NCBI GenBank assembly: GCA_946482005.1
Contig: CAMLPV010000019.1
Span: 1-35,655, forward strand
Reading direction: 5' to 3'
Origin: an uncultured Gilliamella sp.
Lineage (GTDB): Bacteria; Pseudomonadota; Gammaproteobacteria; Enterobacterales; Orbaceae
Length of the DNA stretch: 35,655 bases
Shown here piece by piece: positions 8,750-18,563 of the stretch. Below the pieces are notes generated by a model. That model ran no database searches. It was not told where the DNA came from and was given only the letters and a program-made list of their open reading frames with translations. The stretch's first letter is position 1; the number at the start of each line of letters is the position of its first letter. The position numbers and the translations under genes were made by a program.

Positions 8750-8847
8750 TAATTTTTTATCACATTAAGTTGTAATTTGACTATTTTACCCTTATATATA
8801 TGAGTAATCAATTGAAGTAACCATCTTATACTAAGGATTTATTATCT

Positions 8848-9474
8848 GTGAGTAACAAAAAACGCTCAGCAAGTTCAACGCGTTGGCTCAATGAACATTT
8901 TAATGACCGCTTTGTGCAACAGGCACAAAAAAAAGGACTACGCTCAAGAGCATGGTTTAAATTAGAAGAAATTCAAAAAAGTGATAAATTATTCAAACCA
9001 GGTATTACTGTAGTTGATTTAGGTGCAGCGCCTGGTGGTTGGTCACAATATGTTGCCTCATTGATTGGTAATAAAGGGCGCATTATTGCATGTGATCTAC
9101 TTCCTATGGATCCTATCGTTGGTGTTGATTTTTTACAGGGTGACTTTAGAGATGAACTCGTTTTGAAAGCATTATTAGAACGAGTTGGAGAAGAAAAAGT
9201 CCAAGTTGTTATGTCTGATATGGCTCCAAATATGAGTGGTCAACCAGCTGTTGATATACCTAGAGCAATGTACTTAGTTGAACTTGCACTTGATATGTGT
9301 AGAGATGTGCTTGCACGTAATGGCAATTTCATCGTGAAAGTCTTTCAAGGAGAAGGATTTGAAGAGTATTTAAAACAAGTACGCGCTATGTTTAAAACAG
9401 TCAAAATTCGTAAACCTGAAGCTTCTCGTGCAAGATCTCGAGAAGTTTATATTGTTGCAATGGGTATGAAGTAG
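8848..9474 (+). CDS. rlmE: 23S rRNA (uridine(2552)-2'-O)-methyltransferase RlmE
   Basis: RlmE (FtsJ/RrmJ) methylates the 2'-hydroxyl of U2552 in the 23S A-loop, a late step of 50S assembly. The 208-residue protein has the catalytic K-D-K-E set at Lys38, Asp124, Lys164 and Glu199. The S-adenosylmethionine motif is [13 protein letters not shown] (55-67). The start is a GTG at 8848 with AAGGA 10 nt upstream; the resulting N-terminus ([13 protein letters not shown]) aligns with E. coli. It lies 75 bp upstream of ftsH, as in enteric bacteria where the two form a heat-inducible operon. Confidence 0.97.
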   Translation: MSNKKRSASSTRWLNEHFNDRFVQQAQKKGLRSRAWFKLEEIQKSDKLFKPGITVVDLGAAPGGWSQYVASLIGNKGRIIACDLLPMDPIVGVDFLQGDFRDELVLKALLERVGEEKVQVVMSDMAPNMSGQPAVDIPRAMYLVELALDMCRDVLARNGNFIVKVFQGEGFEEYLKQVRAMFKTVKIRKPEASRARSREVYIVAMGMK

Positions 9475-9549
9475 CCAGTTTAATAAATTTGTAGTACCAT
9501 ACTTCGTTAATTTTGGTCGTAACTATTATTTTTATGAGAGGTTTTTCTT

Positions 9550-11430
9550 TTGAACGACATGGTAAAGAATTTACTGATTTGGGGAGTAATTGCTATAGTG
9601 TTAATCGCTGTATTTAACCAATTTAGCGCTATATCTAATGGTCTCCCTCAAGTTAATTATACTCAATTTAATTCTGATATTGCCAACAAAAAGCTCAAAG
9701 AAGTGCATATCAATGGACGTGAGATTACTGCTACAACCAACGGTAATGAAAATTATGTTACCTATATCCCTTATTATGATGATAAATTAATGGATGATTT
9801 GGTGCTCAATAAAGTTGCTGTATATGGCCAACCTGATGAAAGACCAAGCTTATTAGCCAATGTATTAATTTCTTGGTTTCCAATGGCAGTATTTATTGGT
9901 CTTTGGTTCTTTGTCATTCGCCAAATGAATGGGGGCGGTAAAGGTGGGCCAATGGCGATCGGCAAAAGTAAAGCCCGCATGTTAACTCCCGATCAGGTCA
10001 AAACCAAATTCACTGATGTTGCTGGCAGCGAAGAAGCTAAGCAAGAGGTAACTGAGGTCGTTGATTTCTTACGAGATCCTGGTAAATATCAAAAATTAGG
10101 GGGGCGAATTCCAAAAGGAATTCTAATGGTTGGGCCTCCAGGTACAGGTAAAACCTTACTGGCAAAAGCGATAGCTGGCGAAGCCAATGTACCATTCTTC
10201 AGTATTTCAGGTTCTGATTTTGTTGAAATGTTTGTCGGTGTAGGAGCATCCCGTGTAAGAGATCTCTTTGATCAAGCTCGTAAACACGCTCCTTGTATTA
10301 TTTTTATCGACGAAATCGATGCCGTTGGACGCAAACGTGGTGCAGGTTCAATGGGTGGCCACGATGAACGAGAACAAACATTAAACCAAATGTTGGTTGA
10401 AATGGATGGGTTTGAAACCAATAGTGGCATTATCATTATCGCTGCAACTAACCGAGTGGATATACTTGATCCTGCTTTACTCCGTCCTGGTCGTTTTGAC
10501 CGACAAGTACAAATTGGTTTACCTGACATGAAAGGACGCGAACAAATTTTAGCCGTACATGTGCGTAAAATTCCACTAGGGTCTGATGTTGATTTATCGG
10601 TATTAGCACGAGGTACACCAGGTTATTCAGGTGCAGAACTAGCCAATTTAGTTAATGAAGCTGCTTTATTTGCTGCTCGACGTAATAAACGTCTTGTCAC
10701 CATGGATGAATTTGAAGAAGCCAAAGACAAAATCAATATGGGTACAGAAAGACGTTCATTAACCATGACCCAAGAACAACTTGTCTCAACGGCTTATCAC
10801 GAAGCTGGACATGCGATTATTGGCTATTTAATGCCTGATCACGATCCAATCCACAAAGTGACCATTATTCCTCGTGGACGCGCCTTAGGTGTGACTTTCT
10901 TTTTACCAGAAGGTGACCGAGTAAGTGAAAGTCGAGAAAAATTAGAGGGCGATATTGCAACACTTTATGGTGGTCGACTTGCAGAAGAGTTAATCTACGG
11001 TACAGATAAAGTATCGACAGGCGCATCAAATGATATTAAAGTTGCAACTCAGTATGCGAGGGCAATGGTCACACAATGGGGCTTTTCTGAGCGTTTAGGA
11101 CCATTATTTTATGAAATGGATGAAAATTCAGCCTATGGGCGTCCTAAAGATATTTCAGATGAAACAGCTCGAATCATTGATGAAGAAGTCAAAGCGATAA
11201 TCGATCGTAATTACCAACGAGCTCGCCAAATATTAACTGATAATATTGATGTACTTCATGCAATGAAAGATGCATTAATGAAATATGAAACTATTGGTTC
11301 AAAACAAGTTGCAGATTTAATTGCACGCCGTCCAGTTTCTGTCCCAGATGATTGGACAGAAGGTGATGAAAAAGCAGCAAACAAAATTCCAAATGAGGGT
11401 AGTACAACCCCACCTCAACCAGAAAGTTAA
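9550..11430 (+). CDS. ftsH: ATP-dependent zinc metalloprotease FtsH
   Basis: FtsH is a hexameric inner-membrane AAA+ protease that degrades misfolded membrane proteins and regulators such as LpxC and sigma-32. Two membrane segments (about 5-25 and 98-118) flank a periplasmic domain. Walker A is GPPGTGKT (195-202), Walker B is [11 protein letters not shown], the second region of homology ends RPGRFDRQ, and the zinc site is HEAGH (417-421). The start is a TTG at 9550, supported by AGAGG 8 nt upstream and by the N-terminus MNDMVKNL, which parallels E. coli MSDMAKNL. The ATG at 9559 has its ribosome site too far away. The protein has 626 residues with a low-complexity hydrophilic tail shorter than in E. 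coli. Confidence 0.97.
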   Translation: MNDMVKNLLIWGVIAIVLIAVFNQFSAISNGLPQVNYTQFNSDIANKKLKEVHINGREITATTNGNENYVTYIPYYDDKLMDDLVLNKVAVYGQPDERPSLLANVLISWFPMAVFIGLWFFVIRQMNGGGKGGPMAIGKSKARMLTPDQVKTKFTDVAGSEEAKQEVTEVVDFLRDPGKYQKLGGRIPKGILMVGPPGTGKTLLAKAIAGEANVPFFSISGSDFVEMFVGVGASRVRDLFDQARKHAPCIIFIDEIDAVGRKRGAGSMGGHDEREQTLNQMLVEMDGFETNSGIIIIAATNRVDILDPALLRPGRFDRQVQIGLPDMKGREQILAVHVRKIPLGSDVDLSVLARGTPGYSGAELANLVNEAALFAARRNKRLVTMDEFEEAKDKINMGTERRSLTMTQEQLVSTAYHEAGHAIIGYLMPDHDPIHKVTIIPRGRALGVTFFLPEGDRVSESREKLEGDIATLYGGRLAEELIYGTDKVSTGASNDIKVATQYARAMVTQWGFSERLGPLFYEMDENSAYGRPKDISDETARIIDEEVKAIIDRNYQRARQILTDNIDVLHAMKDALMKYETIGSKQVADLIARRPVSVPDDWTEGDEKAANKIPNEGSTTPPQPES

Positions 11431-11452
11431 TTTGCTCATAAGATATAAACAT

Positions 11453-11473
11453 AACGCGCTACGGCGCGTTTTT
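11453..11473 (+). terminator. Intrinsic terminator after ftsH
   Basis: A 7-bp GC-rich stem (AACGCGC / GCGCGTT, 11453-11459 and 11464-11470) closes a TACG tetraloop and runs into TTTTT. It lies 22 nt after the ftsH stop and is a textbook Rho-independent terminator. It separates the rlmE-ftsH unit from folP, at least partly. Confidence 0.88.
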
Positions 11474-11544
11474 CATAGTTAAAGATTTTATAACGCTATA
11501 GATTAAAAAATAATTATCAAGATTCAATTAAATAAGGCACAATT

Positions 11545-12381
11545 ATGGAAATTCGATTTAAAAATCAGATAATGGACCTTTCATTTCCACAAGTAATGGG
11601 CATTGTTAATATGACACCCGATTCATTTTCTGATGGAGGTAATTACAATAATCTTGATGATGCTATGCGCCGAGTTGACAGTATGATTCAATCAGGTGCA
11701 ACATTCATTGATGTGGGTGGTGAATCAACTCGTCCAGGTGCGGCTGAAGTATCGGTTGAAGAAGAGTTGGATCGTGTTATACCTTTGGTTGAAAAAATTG
11801 CACGTTATTTCGATGTTTGGATTTCAGTCGATACCTCTAAACCACAAGTAATGACTGAGTCGGCAAAAGCCGGGGCTCACTTAATTAATGATATTCGAGC
11901 ACTAACCGAGCCTGATGCCATTGAAGCCGCAGCAAAGACACAATTACCGGTTTGTATTATGCATATGCAAGGTGATCCAAAAACCATGCAAAATGCGCCA
12001 CATTATCAACAAGACATATATCAAGAAGTGGATCAATTTTTTACTCAACATATTAACCGTTGTGTAAATGCAGGAATAGAGCGTGAAAAAATCATACTCG
12101 ATCCGGGATTTGGTTTTGGTAAAACTCTACAACACAACTATCGATTATTAGCTAAATTAAACAACTTTCACCATTTTGGTTTACCGTTATTAGTCGGTAT
12201 GTCACGGAAATCAATGATAGGACAAGTCTTAAATGTTGCCCCTCAAGAACGTATGATTGGTAGTGTATCTTGTGCCGTAATTGCAGCTATGCAAGGGGCA
12301 CAAATTATTCGTGTTCATGATGTTAAAGAAACTTTTGATGCACTGCGAATTGTGCAAGCAACCTTAGCTGAACAAGATTAA
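11545..12381 (+). CDS. folP: Dihydropteroate synthase
   Basis: FolP condenses p-aminobenzoate with dihydropterin pyrophosphate in folate synthesis and is the target of sulfonamides. The 278-residue TIM-barrel protein has the pterin and p-aminobenzoate site motifs: NMTPDSFSDGG (about 22-32), GGESTRPG (58-65), DPGFGFGK (about 187-194) and the late GMSRKS. It has no sign of the short insertions typical of acquired sul enzymes, so it is the chromosomal type. The ATG at 11545 has AAGG upstream. In enteric bacteria glmM follows directly; here it does not. Confidence 0.97.
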   Translation: MEIRFKNQIMDLSFPQVMGIVNMTPDSFSDGGNYNNLDDAMRRVDSMIQSGATFIDVGGESTRPGAAEVSVEEELDRVIPLVEKIARYFDVWISVDTSKPQVMTESAKAGAHLINDIRALTEPDAIEAAAKTQLPVCIMHMQGDPKTMQNAPHYQQDIYQEVDQFFTQHINRCVNAGIEREKIILDPGFGFGKTLQHNYRLLAKLNNFHHFGLPLLVGMSRKSMIGQVLNVAPQERMIGSVSCAVIAAMQGAQIIRVHDVKETFDALRIVQATLAEQD

Positions 12382-12810
12382 ATTAAAACCAAAATGAATT
12401 GAAAAGTGAATAATATTACCTATTGATATCTTTTTTTAATTTCTATCAAGTTCGATAAATTAAAATTTTATTGTTATATCATAATAGTTTTTATGATTAA
12501 CTATACTCAAGTTTAGAATGGCTAATATTATTCAATCTAAAATATTTATGCCTATATTAGGATTTGTTCATACTACTTATTCTATCTGCCAATATTGTAT
12601 ACCATTTGAATCAAACTTATTAAAAAAGAAACAGGATTGAAATTAATTCTGGTCTTTTTAATAAAGAAATCAATAAACAATGAAAAAATAATTAGATAAA
12701 TGACGTTAGATAAATATCATTACTTTCACTAACTTCTTATCTTATTGGAATTATTTATTTTATTACTCATTTTGAAGTGAAATCGATAAAACATTACTTT
12801 TAATAAATAT
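12382..12810. other. Convergent intergenic region between folP and ubiA
   Basis: This 429-nt AT-rich region separates the 3' ends of folP and ubiA. It holds one imperfect hairpin (12616-12666) and otherwise no gene, tRNA or clear repeat. I see no remnant of glmM. Confidence 0.6.
12616..12666. terminator. Imperfect bidirectional terminator between folP and ubiA
   Basis: An imperfect stem pairs 12616-12634 with 12649-12666 (an AT-rich base, an AAAAAGA/TCTTTTT section and a CAG/CTG top) around a 14-nt loop. Both strands end in a T-run. It is suited to two convergent genes, but the stem is AT-rich and interrupted, and it lies over 140 nt from either gene. Confidence 0.4.
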
Positions 12811-13641
12811 TTATGCCGCAAATATCCCAATAAATACAACCAAACCGACATAATTATTATTCATAAAAGCTTTAAAACAATTTGTTCTGTTACGATCTTT
12901 AATTAACCATTGTTGATAAATAAACAGCAATACCGTCAATAATAGACCAAAATAATAAAAAGCAGATAACTGATTGATTTTACCTATAGCCAATAAGCTA
13001 ATAAGCGTAATTGCCTGTAGCATTCCAATAATTAGCTTGTCATAGTGACCAAATAAAATGGCTGTAGACTTAATGCCAATTTTTACATCGTCATTACGAT
13101 CAACCATGGCATACTCCGTATCATAAGCAACTGTCCAACAAATATTTGCAACACAAAGTAACCAACACGTTAATGGGAATTGTTCTACTGTTGCTGCATA
13201 CGCCATCGGAATGCTCCAACTAAAGGCGACACCTAAGATAACTTGAGGAAAATGGGTGTAACGTTTCATAAAAGGATAAACCATTGCCGTTAACAATGCT
13301 AAGCAGGCTATAAACCATGACAGTTTGTTTAAGATTAACAAAAGACCTAATGCCACAACTAACAGTATTAATAGCGTCCACAATGCATTTTTTTCAGTTA
13401 ATGCCCCGCGTGCCAATGGACGATCCTTAGTACGATCAACATGACCATCCAAATGCCTATCAGCGTAATCATTCACAACACATCCAGCTGAACGCATGAC
13501 CAGTACCCCTAAAGTAAATACAACAATGATATAAACCGGAGGATAATGGGTCGCAAGCCAAATAGCCCAAAATGTTGGCCATAATAATAGCAATGAGCCA
13601 ATTGGACGATCGAGTCGCATTAGTTGTAAATAAGCTAGCAT
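12811..13641 (-). CDS. ubiA: 4-hydroxybenzoate polyprenyltransferase UbiA
   Basis: UbiA attaches the polyprenyl side chain to 4-hydroxybenzoate, the first membrane step of ubiquinone synthesis. The 276-residue protein is almost all hydrophobic helices. It carries both Asp-rich motifs of the family: [15 protein letters not shown] (first) and [12 protein letters not shown] (second). The C-terminus keeps [13 protein letters not shown]. The ATG at 13641 has AGGA 11 nt upstream; the N-terminus is about 12 residues shorter than in E. coli and begins at [11 protein letters not shown]. ubiC, its usual neighbour, is absent. The gene lies downstream of dmsD on the same strand but is probably a separate unit. 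Confidence 0.96.
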   Translation of the reverse strand: MLAYLQLMRLDRPIGSLLLLWPTFWAIWLATHYPPVYIIVVFTLGVLVMRSAGCVVNDYADRHLDGHVDRTKDRPLARGALTEKNALWTLLILLVVALGLLLILNKLSWFIACLALLTAMVYPFMKRYTHFPQVILGVAFSWSIPMAYAATVEQFPLTCWLLCVANICWTVAYDTEYAMVDRNDDVKIGIKSTAILFGHYDKLIIGMLQAITLISLLAIGKINQLSAFYYFGLLLTVLLFIYQQWLIKDRNRTNCFKAFMNNNYVGLVVFIGIFAA

Positions 13642-13715
13642 AAATAGAATTTATCCTGATAAATTATTGGAGAATTATACCGTTTATCCTAAAAGCTGCA
13701 ATGCTAGGTATAAGG

Positions 13716-13769
13716 TATAAAAATATCTGTTTGAACAAGAATTTAATTTTTTTAATAGTTATAACAGAT
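13716..13769 (-). terminator. Possible terminator of the dms operon
   Basis: On the minus strand, a 7-bp stem (ATCTGTT / AACAGAT, 13763-13769 with 13725-13731) and a short inner helix enclose a long AT-rich loop, then ATTTTTATA follows. The upstream arm lies inside the last codons of dmsD. The long loop makes this uncertain. Confidence 0.35.
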
Positions 13770-14343
13770 CTAATTCAATATTGGTTAATAATATCTGTAA
13801 ATATTGTTCCGTAATCACAGCTAAAGCTTGGTAAAAAAAACTAATCTCATTGTGTTTTAAGCGATTTAAATAGGTCGAACACCAAATTGATAGATGATCA
13901 GTAATGAGTTGCTTTGCTGCCCCTAACTGTTTTTTTTCTGCTAATAGAGCAAAAGCCATTAGCATTAACCCGAACTGATCCTCTGGTTCATTCATACCAC
14001 TATTAAGCATTAAACCATTTTGTTGTAAAAATTGACGGTAACGCTCTTGTGATTCTCCCATTAATAACTTTTCTTGATCAAGATATACCGAACCCCAAGG
14101 AGGGACTGGCATACTACCTTGCCCTTCAAATAACAATGAAAACTGAAAATCAAGATCAGGGTTTTGTATTTGATCGGCTAATATTTGGCACTGCTTATTA
14201 ATTAATTTATTATCTGTCCAGCTTGCTAACTCATCGATATGCAGAAGCCCATCAATCAATGGTTTAACTGTTTCGCTATTGGGTGAATAATAGAAAAATG
14301 CACCCAATAATTTTGCTAATGTGACTGAAGTTAAGTTATCCAA
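13759..14343 (-). CDS. dmsD: Tat proofreading chaperone DmsD (TorD family)
   Basis: DmsD binds the twin-arginine leader of DmsA and holds it back until the molybdenum cofactor is inserted. The 194-residue all-helical protein matches E. coli DmsD at VTLAKLLGAFFYYSP, at PVPPWGSVYLDQEKLLMGES and at the family motif NEPEDQFGLML. The start must be the TTG at 14343, because an in-frame stop lies just upstream and homology begins within a few residues. The ribosome site is weak. It lies 53 bp after dmsC as the last gene of the dms operon. The same A-B-C-D order is seen in ynfEFGH-dmsD of E. coli. Confidence 0.9.
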   Translation of the reverse strand: MDNLTSVTLAKLLGAFFYYSPNSETVKPLIDGLLHIDELASWTDNKLINKQCQILADQIQNPDLDFQFSLLFEGQGSMPVPPWGSVYLDQEKLLMGESQERYRQFLQQNGLMLNSGMNEPEDQFGLMLMAFALLAEKKQLGAAKQLITDHLSIWCSTYLNRLKHNEISFFYQALAVITEQYLQILLTNIELDLL

Positions 14344-14396
14344 ATTACTTAATCTCTAATTTATATATTATCGCTAATTAGTAATATTTACGATTA

Positions 14397-15236
14397 TTAT
14401 AACGGTATCGTCCATAAATTATAAAAGGCAATGCGTCCACAAAGTTCAGCGACTAAAGTGCATACAAAACCAAGCAAATAAATCATCATTATTTTTTTGC
14501 TAAGCCAACTATTTAAGGCAACCAAAATCAATGCTACCAGCAATAATCCACACTGTATTGCAACCCAATGATACTGATCATAAGCCAACTGGGGAGCAAT
14601 TTCGATCATTAAGTTAATATAGGGGAACTTTAATAACAGTATCAATAAAGCACCAATAAAAAAGGCAATACTACCCGTCCGATAGAATCCTAACATTGCA
14701 ACCATAACCCCACCCAATACCAACATTGCGGTGTACATTTGAATTGCCGTGTAGTAAGTACCCCAAGTTTTAACCGTCGGCAACATGTAAGTTAATACAA
14801 TTGTCCACACAAAAACTAAACTTAAGATCACCAACAATAGAGCAAGCATTTTACCGATATGTGGAATTTGATTAATGCGCTGGCATAAAGTGTTAATAAA
14901 GCCCCATCGATTTGAATTGTTAAGGTGCGAAAAGTAAGCAAGTATGACACAACCAAATGTCACACCAAATAATACCCCAAAGGTAAAAATCTCATTACTC
15001 ATTGGTGAACGGCCAATACCGAAAATCACATTCAAAGCACGGAAAGGTTTACCTAAGTGAAATGAAGCCAGTAACATACCTAATGCCATGAAAATCAAAG
15101 CAACCAAATTAATTTTTTCGATAATCAGCGTATTATGAGTTGATCGATTAAATAAATAATTTAGACTGCCTAAAAGCACCATCCCCGCAGATAGTTGCCC
15201 AAATATAGTAAAAAATACCAGTGGTAATTCATGCAT
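14397..15236 (-). CDS. dmsC: DMSO reductase anchor subunit DmsC
   Basis: DmsC is the eight-helix inner-membrane anchor that oxidises menaquinol and passes electrons to DmsB. The 279-residue protein is strongly hydrophobic. It shares with E. coli DmsC the start HELPLVFFTIFGQLSAGM, the segment SFHLGKPFRALN, SNEIFTFGVLFG, and the C-terminal VAELCGRIAFY. The ATG at 15236 has a very strong ribosome site (GAGGAGGT) contained in the last codons of dmsB, leaving a one-base gap; the two are translationally coupled. A longer frame to 15299 has no support. YnfH is the closest alternative name. Confidence 0.92.
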   Translation of the reverse strand: MHELPLVFFTIFGQLSAGMVLLGSLNYLFNRSTHNTLIIEKINLVALIFMALGMLLASFHLGKPFRALNVIFGIGRSPMSNEIFTFGVLFGVTFGCVILAYFSHLNNSNRWGFINTLCQRINQIPHIGKMLALLLVILSLVFVWTIVLTYMLPTVKTWGTYYTAIQMYTAMLVLGGVMVAMLGFYRTGSIAFFIGALLILLLKFPYINLMIEIAPQLAYDQYHWVAIQCGLLLVALILVALNSWLSKKIMMIYLLGFVCTLVAELCGRIAFYNLWTIPL

Positions 15237-15237
15237 T

Positions 15238-15852
15238 TTAGACCTCCTCCGGATTAAGCACTTTACCAAGTGTATCACCGGATGCTTTGGCCTGTGCATG
15301 TGGTTTTATAACAATATTGGGTTTAGTCAATTGTGAATTTGGTAATGGTGCAATATTGCGTTCATCACCATATTGCTCTCGTAACTTACCAATCTCATCA
15401 AAATCTAAAGCGTGTTGCGGGCATGATTCCACACATACAGGCTTTAATCCTTCCGCTACACGCTCATAACATCCATCACATTTAGACATAACTTTTTTTT
15501 GCTGATCATATTGTGGTGCACCATAAGGACAACGCATTTCGCAGTATCGGCAACCAATACAAACATCTTGATTCACAACAACTAAGCCATCTTGCTCACG
15601 TTTATGCATTGCACCAGTTGGACATCCTTGAACGCAAGTCGGTTGTTCACAATGATTGCAAGAAATCGACAAATAGTAAGTAAAAGTATTATTTTGCCAA
15701 AGACCATCAACTTGTTGCCAATCACCACCGCCATATTCATAAACACGACGAAAATGGATACCTAAAGAGTTATCTTTCTCATCTTTACAACTCAATTGGC
15801 AGGTTTTACAGCCCGTACATTTAGAAGAGTTAATATAGAATCCATATTGCAT
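15238..15852 (-). CDS. dmsB: DMSO reductase iron-sulfur subunit DmsB
   Basis: DmsB carries four [4Fe-4S] clusters that relay electrons from DmsC to the molybdenum subunit DmsA. Four ferredoxin-type Cys groups are visible: CTGCKTCQLSC near the N-terminus, CNHCEQPTCVQGCPTGA, CIGCRYCEMRCPYGA and KCDGCYERVAEG ending CVESCP. The family C-terminus TKPNIVIKPHA is present. I chose the ATG at 15852 (204 residues, E. coli 205), which begins MQYGFYI and has AGGGAG 9 nt upstream. An ATG at 15861 overlaps the ribosome site, and the longer frame to 15912 runs into dmsA. It starts 19 bp after the dmsA stop. Confidence 0.95.
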   Translation of the reverse strand: MQYGFYINSSKCTGCKTCQLSCKDEKDNSLGIHFRRVYEYGGGDWQQVDGLWQNNTFTYYLSISCNHCEQPTCVQGCPTGAMHKREQDGLVVVNQDVCIGCRYCEMRCPYGAPQYDQQKKVMSKCDGCYERVAEGLKPVCVESCPQHALDFDEIGKLREQYGDERNIAPLPNSQLTKPNIVIKPHAQAKASGDTLGKVLNPEEV

Positions 15853-15871
15853 TTTTATCATCTCCCTGTAA

Positions 15872-18325
15872 TTACGATGCCGTTGACATAGCTGACAATG
15901 GTTTAATTTCAACCAAATTTGTATGTTGTGGATTGGATTTAGCCAGAACAGATGGGCGCATTGAAGTTAGGCGATTGACACAACCACCAATATCAATCCC
16001 TGCTTCATTAATTTTTGCCCACAAACCTTGAGGAATTGCAATAACACCAGGCAATATACGTGGTGTGACTTTAGCAGGTATATACAATCGACCACGATCG
16101 TTATAAACCTCAACTAACTGTCCATGCTTAATCTGTCTTGGCTCTGCATCAAATGGATTAATCCAGATACTGCTCGCCACAGCTTCTCGTAATTGCGGTA
16201 GATTACTGTAACTTGAATGACAATGACCTTTAATATGAAAACCAATTAATTGTAATGGATATTTTTGTTTCTGTTGTTTATCTTCACTGCCTTCAATAGC
16301 AGGTAAATAAGCTGGAATAGGATAAAGTTTATCATCTTCATCAAACTCCCATTCATTGGCAATTTTAGCCAATGCTTCAGAATAAAGTTCAATTTTTCCT
16401 GATGGCGTATTTAATGGATTTTTAAGAGGATCATCTCTGAAGGTTTGTAAAGCAATGTGGTTATCACTATTAGCTAACTTACGATCAATGACTCCCATAC
16501 CATCAGTTTCATCAAAGCTTGGTAAATTAGGCTCTTGTTTGCGGAGTTTTTCATAGCAATACTCTATCCACTCATCTTGAGTGCGACCTTGCGTGAATTT
16601 ATCTTTTACCCCCATCTTTTCAGATAAATCAGTTAACACATCGTATGACGAACGATTTTCCCAAAGAGGCTTAATTGCTCGTTGCATACGAATAATATAA
16701 TGATAAGCACCTGATGCATAAGAATTGTTAATCAGATCATTACTTTCCACCGATGATACATCTGGTAATAATAAATCGGCATATTTAGCCGACGCGGTCA
16801 TATGAGTGTCCCAAACTAAAATAAATTCGCATTTTGATTCATCTTGTAAAATTTGGTGAGTTCGATTGAGATCTGCATGCTGATTACCAATAACATTACT
16901 TGCATAACTCCAGATAAATTTAATACCAACATCTAATTTATCTTTACCTTTTATATAAGAATTTTTGGCAGTCATGCTAAATGGTTCATCAATGGCTTTA
17001 GTCCATAAAAAGAATGGAATACTGGTTTTAATTGGATTAACTAGACTTAAACTTGGAACGGAATAAGTCATACTGCCACCCCAAGTTCCTATATTGGTTC
17101 CACGCTTACCAAACTGACCTGTGATGATTGGTAATATCATGATCGCTCTTGTGGTATGTTCACCATTTTGCCAACGTTGTGGCCCCCAACCTTGGGAAAT
17201 CCATGCAGCCTTAGCATTGACAATATCGATCGCTAATTTTCGAATTTGATTTGCTGGAATACCAGTTTTTTGAGCTGCCCATTCAGGTGTTTTCGGAGTT
17301 CTATCATCCCCCAAACCAAGAATATAAGATTTAAAATCGCTAAAAGGAGGTGCTGTATCAGGCAATGAGTCAGCATTCCAACCCACGCAGTATTGATTGA
17401 GCATGTCATCATCAATCCGATCTTCTTCAAGTAAAGCATATCCAATTGCGGCAACTAAAGCGGCATCAGTACCGGGAATGATGGGGATCCATTCAGCATC
17501 ATAACCAACCACGCTTTCACTACGTCGAGGATCGATAATGATGACTCTTGCCTTACTTTGTGATAAAGCATTAAATAACTCCGTAACTTGTCCACCACCC
17601 GACATTCGAGTTTCGGCAATATTTTGACCAAACATCACAACCAAATCAGAATGTTTTATTTGGTCTAACAAAGATTCTTTGGCATTACCATAAATATAAG
17701 GTTGAATCGCTGTTATTTGCCCACTTGAATAATCACCATGATAATTCAAAAAACCACCAATTGTATTTAAAAACCGCTTACAAGCATTACGTCCGGGGAT
17801 ATTTGCGCCAGTGGTACCTGTACCATATTGATAATAAATAGCCTCATTACCATACTTATCAATAGTATATTTGAGTTTATCAGCTAATAAATTAATCGCC
17901 TCTTCCCATGAAATTCGCTTAAATTTACCTTCACCCCGTTTACCAACTCTCAGCATTGGATATTTTAAACGATCAGGATCATAAGTTCGCCAGCGGACAG
18001 ACCGTCCACGCAAACAAGGGCGAATTTGATGCAGTCCAAAAACAGGATCGTTAATACCATCTTCAGCAGAAATTTTAGTAATGATATCGTTTTTAACATG
18101 AACTTTTAATGGGCAACGGCTTCCACAGTTGACTAAACAGGCGCTATAAAAAATTTTTTCTTGGTTAGTAGGATTAGGAATTTCATTACTACTGGTATTT
18201 TTATCCGATTCCGCATAAGCAAAAGGCATTTGCATATTACTTGTTAATGCTGCAATACTCCCGATTGCTATCGATTTTTGTAAAAAATCACGTCGACTAA
18301 TTTTATTGTTTTTTGACTTGCTCAT
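15872..18325 (-). CDS. dmsA: DMSO reductase catalytic subunit DmsA, molybdopterin oxidoreductase
   Basis: DmsA is the periplasmic, Tat-exported catalytic subunit that reduces DMSO and related S- or N-oxides during anaerobic respiration. It begins with a twin-arginine signal (ISRRDFLQK, Arg11-Arg12), a hydrophobic stretch and a likely cleavage after AYA near residue 38. The [4Fe-4S] cysteines are Cys63, Cys67, Cys71 and Cys104. The region HGDYSSGQI (196-204) matches the E. coli segment holding the serine ligand to molybdenum. The MopB signatures ETRMSGGGQ and SQGWGPQRWQNGE are present, and the C-terminal cofactor domain ends TNLVEIKP. The 817 residues match E. coli (about 814). The ATG at 18325 has AGGGA upstream. 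YnfE/F are alternative names; the true substrate cannot be read from sequence. Confidence 0.95.
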   Translation of the reverse strand: MSKSKNNKISRRDFLQKSIAIGSIAALTSNMQMPFAYAESDKNTSSNEIPNPTNQEKIFYSACLVNCGSRCPLKVHVKNDIITKISAEDGINDPVFGLHQIRPCLRGRSVRWRTYDPDRLKYPMLRVGKRGEGKFKRISWEEAINLLADKLKYTIDKYGNEAIYYQYGTGTTGANIPGRNACKRFLNTIGGFLNYHGDYSSGQITAIQPYIYGNAKESLLDQIKHSDLVVMFGQNIAETRMSGGGQVTELFNALSQSKARVIIIDPRRSESVVGYDAEWIPIIPGTDAALVAAIGYALLEEDRIDDDMLNQYCVGWNADSLPDTAPPFSDFKSYILGLGDDRTPKTPEWAAQKTGIPANQIRKLAIDIVNAKAAWISQGWGPQRWQNGEHTTRAIMILPIITGQFGKRGTNIGTWGGSMTYSVPSLSLVNPIKTSIPFFLWTKAIDEPFSMTAKNSYIKGKDKLDVGIKFIWSYASNVIGNQHADLNRTHQILQDESKCEFILVWDTHMTASAKYADLLLPDVSSVESNDLINNSYASGAYHYIIRMQRAIKPLWENRSSYDVLTDLSEKMGVKDKFTQGRTQDEWIEYCYEKLRKQEPNLPSFDETDGMGVIDRKLANSDNHIALQTFRDDPLKNPLNTPSGKIELYSEALAKIANEWEFDEDDKLYPIPAYLPAIEGSEDKQQKQKYPLQLIGFHIKGHCHSSYSNLPQLREAVASSIWINPFDAEPRQIKHGQLVEVYNDRGRLYIPAKVTPRILPGVIAIPQGLWAKINEAGIDIGGCVNRLTSMRPSVLAKSNPQHTNLVEIKPLSAMSTAS

Positions 18326-18521
18326 TGCATTCCCTTACTTTTTATATGGGATTTATTTATCATATTACTATTGATGGAATATTAAAACTAAAAAAGCAGT
18401 ATAAAGCACGATTAATTTCAAATAAATTAACTAAATAATAATTATTATCAACTAATACACTATCTTAAAACGCTATTTGTATTTCATTATAAATTTAATA
18501 TCATGCATCTTAAAGAAAGAT

Positions 18522-18530
18522 TGGTATAAT
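18522..18530 (+). promoter_or_regulatory. Extended -10 promoter of the parE operon
   Basis: A perfect -10 hexamer TATAAT (18525-18530) is preceded directly by TGG, the extended -10 motif. No good -35 element is seen at 17 bp. Transcription would start near 18537, giving a leader of about 27 nt before parE. Confidence 0.65.
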
Positions 18531-18563
18531 ACTCCCCATTTATTTAAATGAAATAGAAACGCT

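Noticed and set aside
8777..8832. Promoter candidates upstream of rlmE (TTGACT at 8777, TATACT at 8827)
   Set aside because: The elements do not pair at a 16-18 bp spacing, and TATACT abuts the ribosome site.
18440..18460. Possible FNR site upstream of dmsA (TTGAT-N4-ATTAT on the minus strand)
   Set aside because: Only one half-site matches the consensus and the spacing to any -10 candidate is not right. FNR control is plausible biologically but not supported here.
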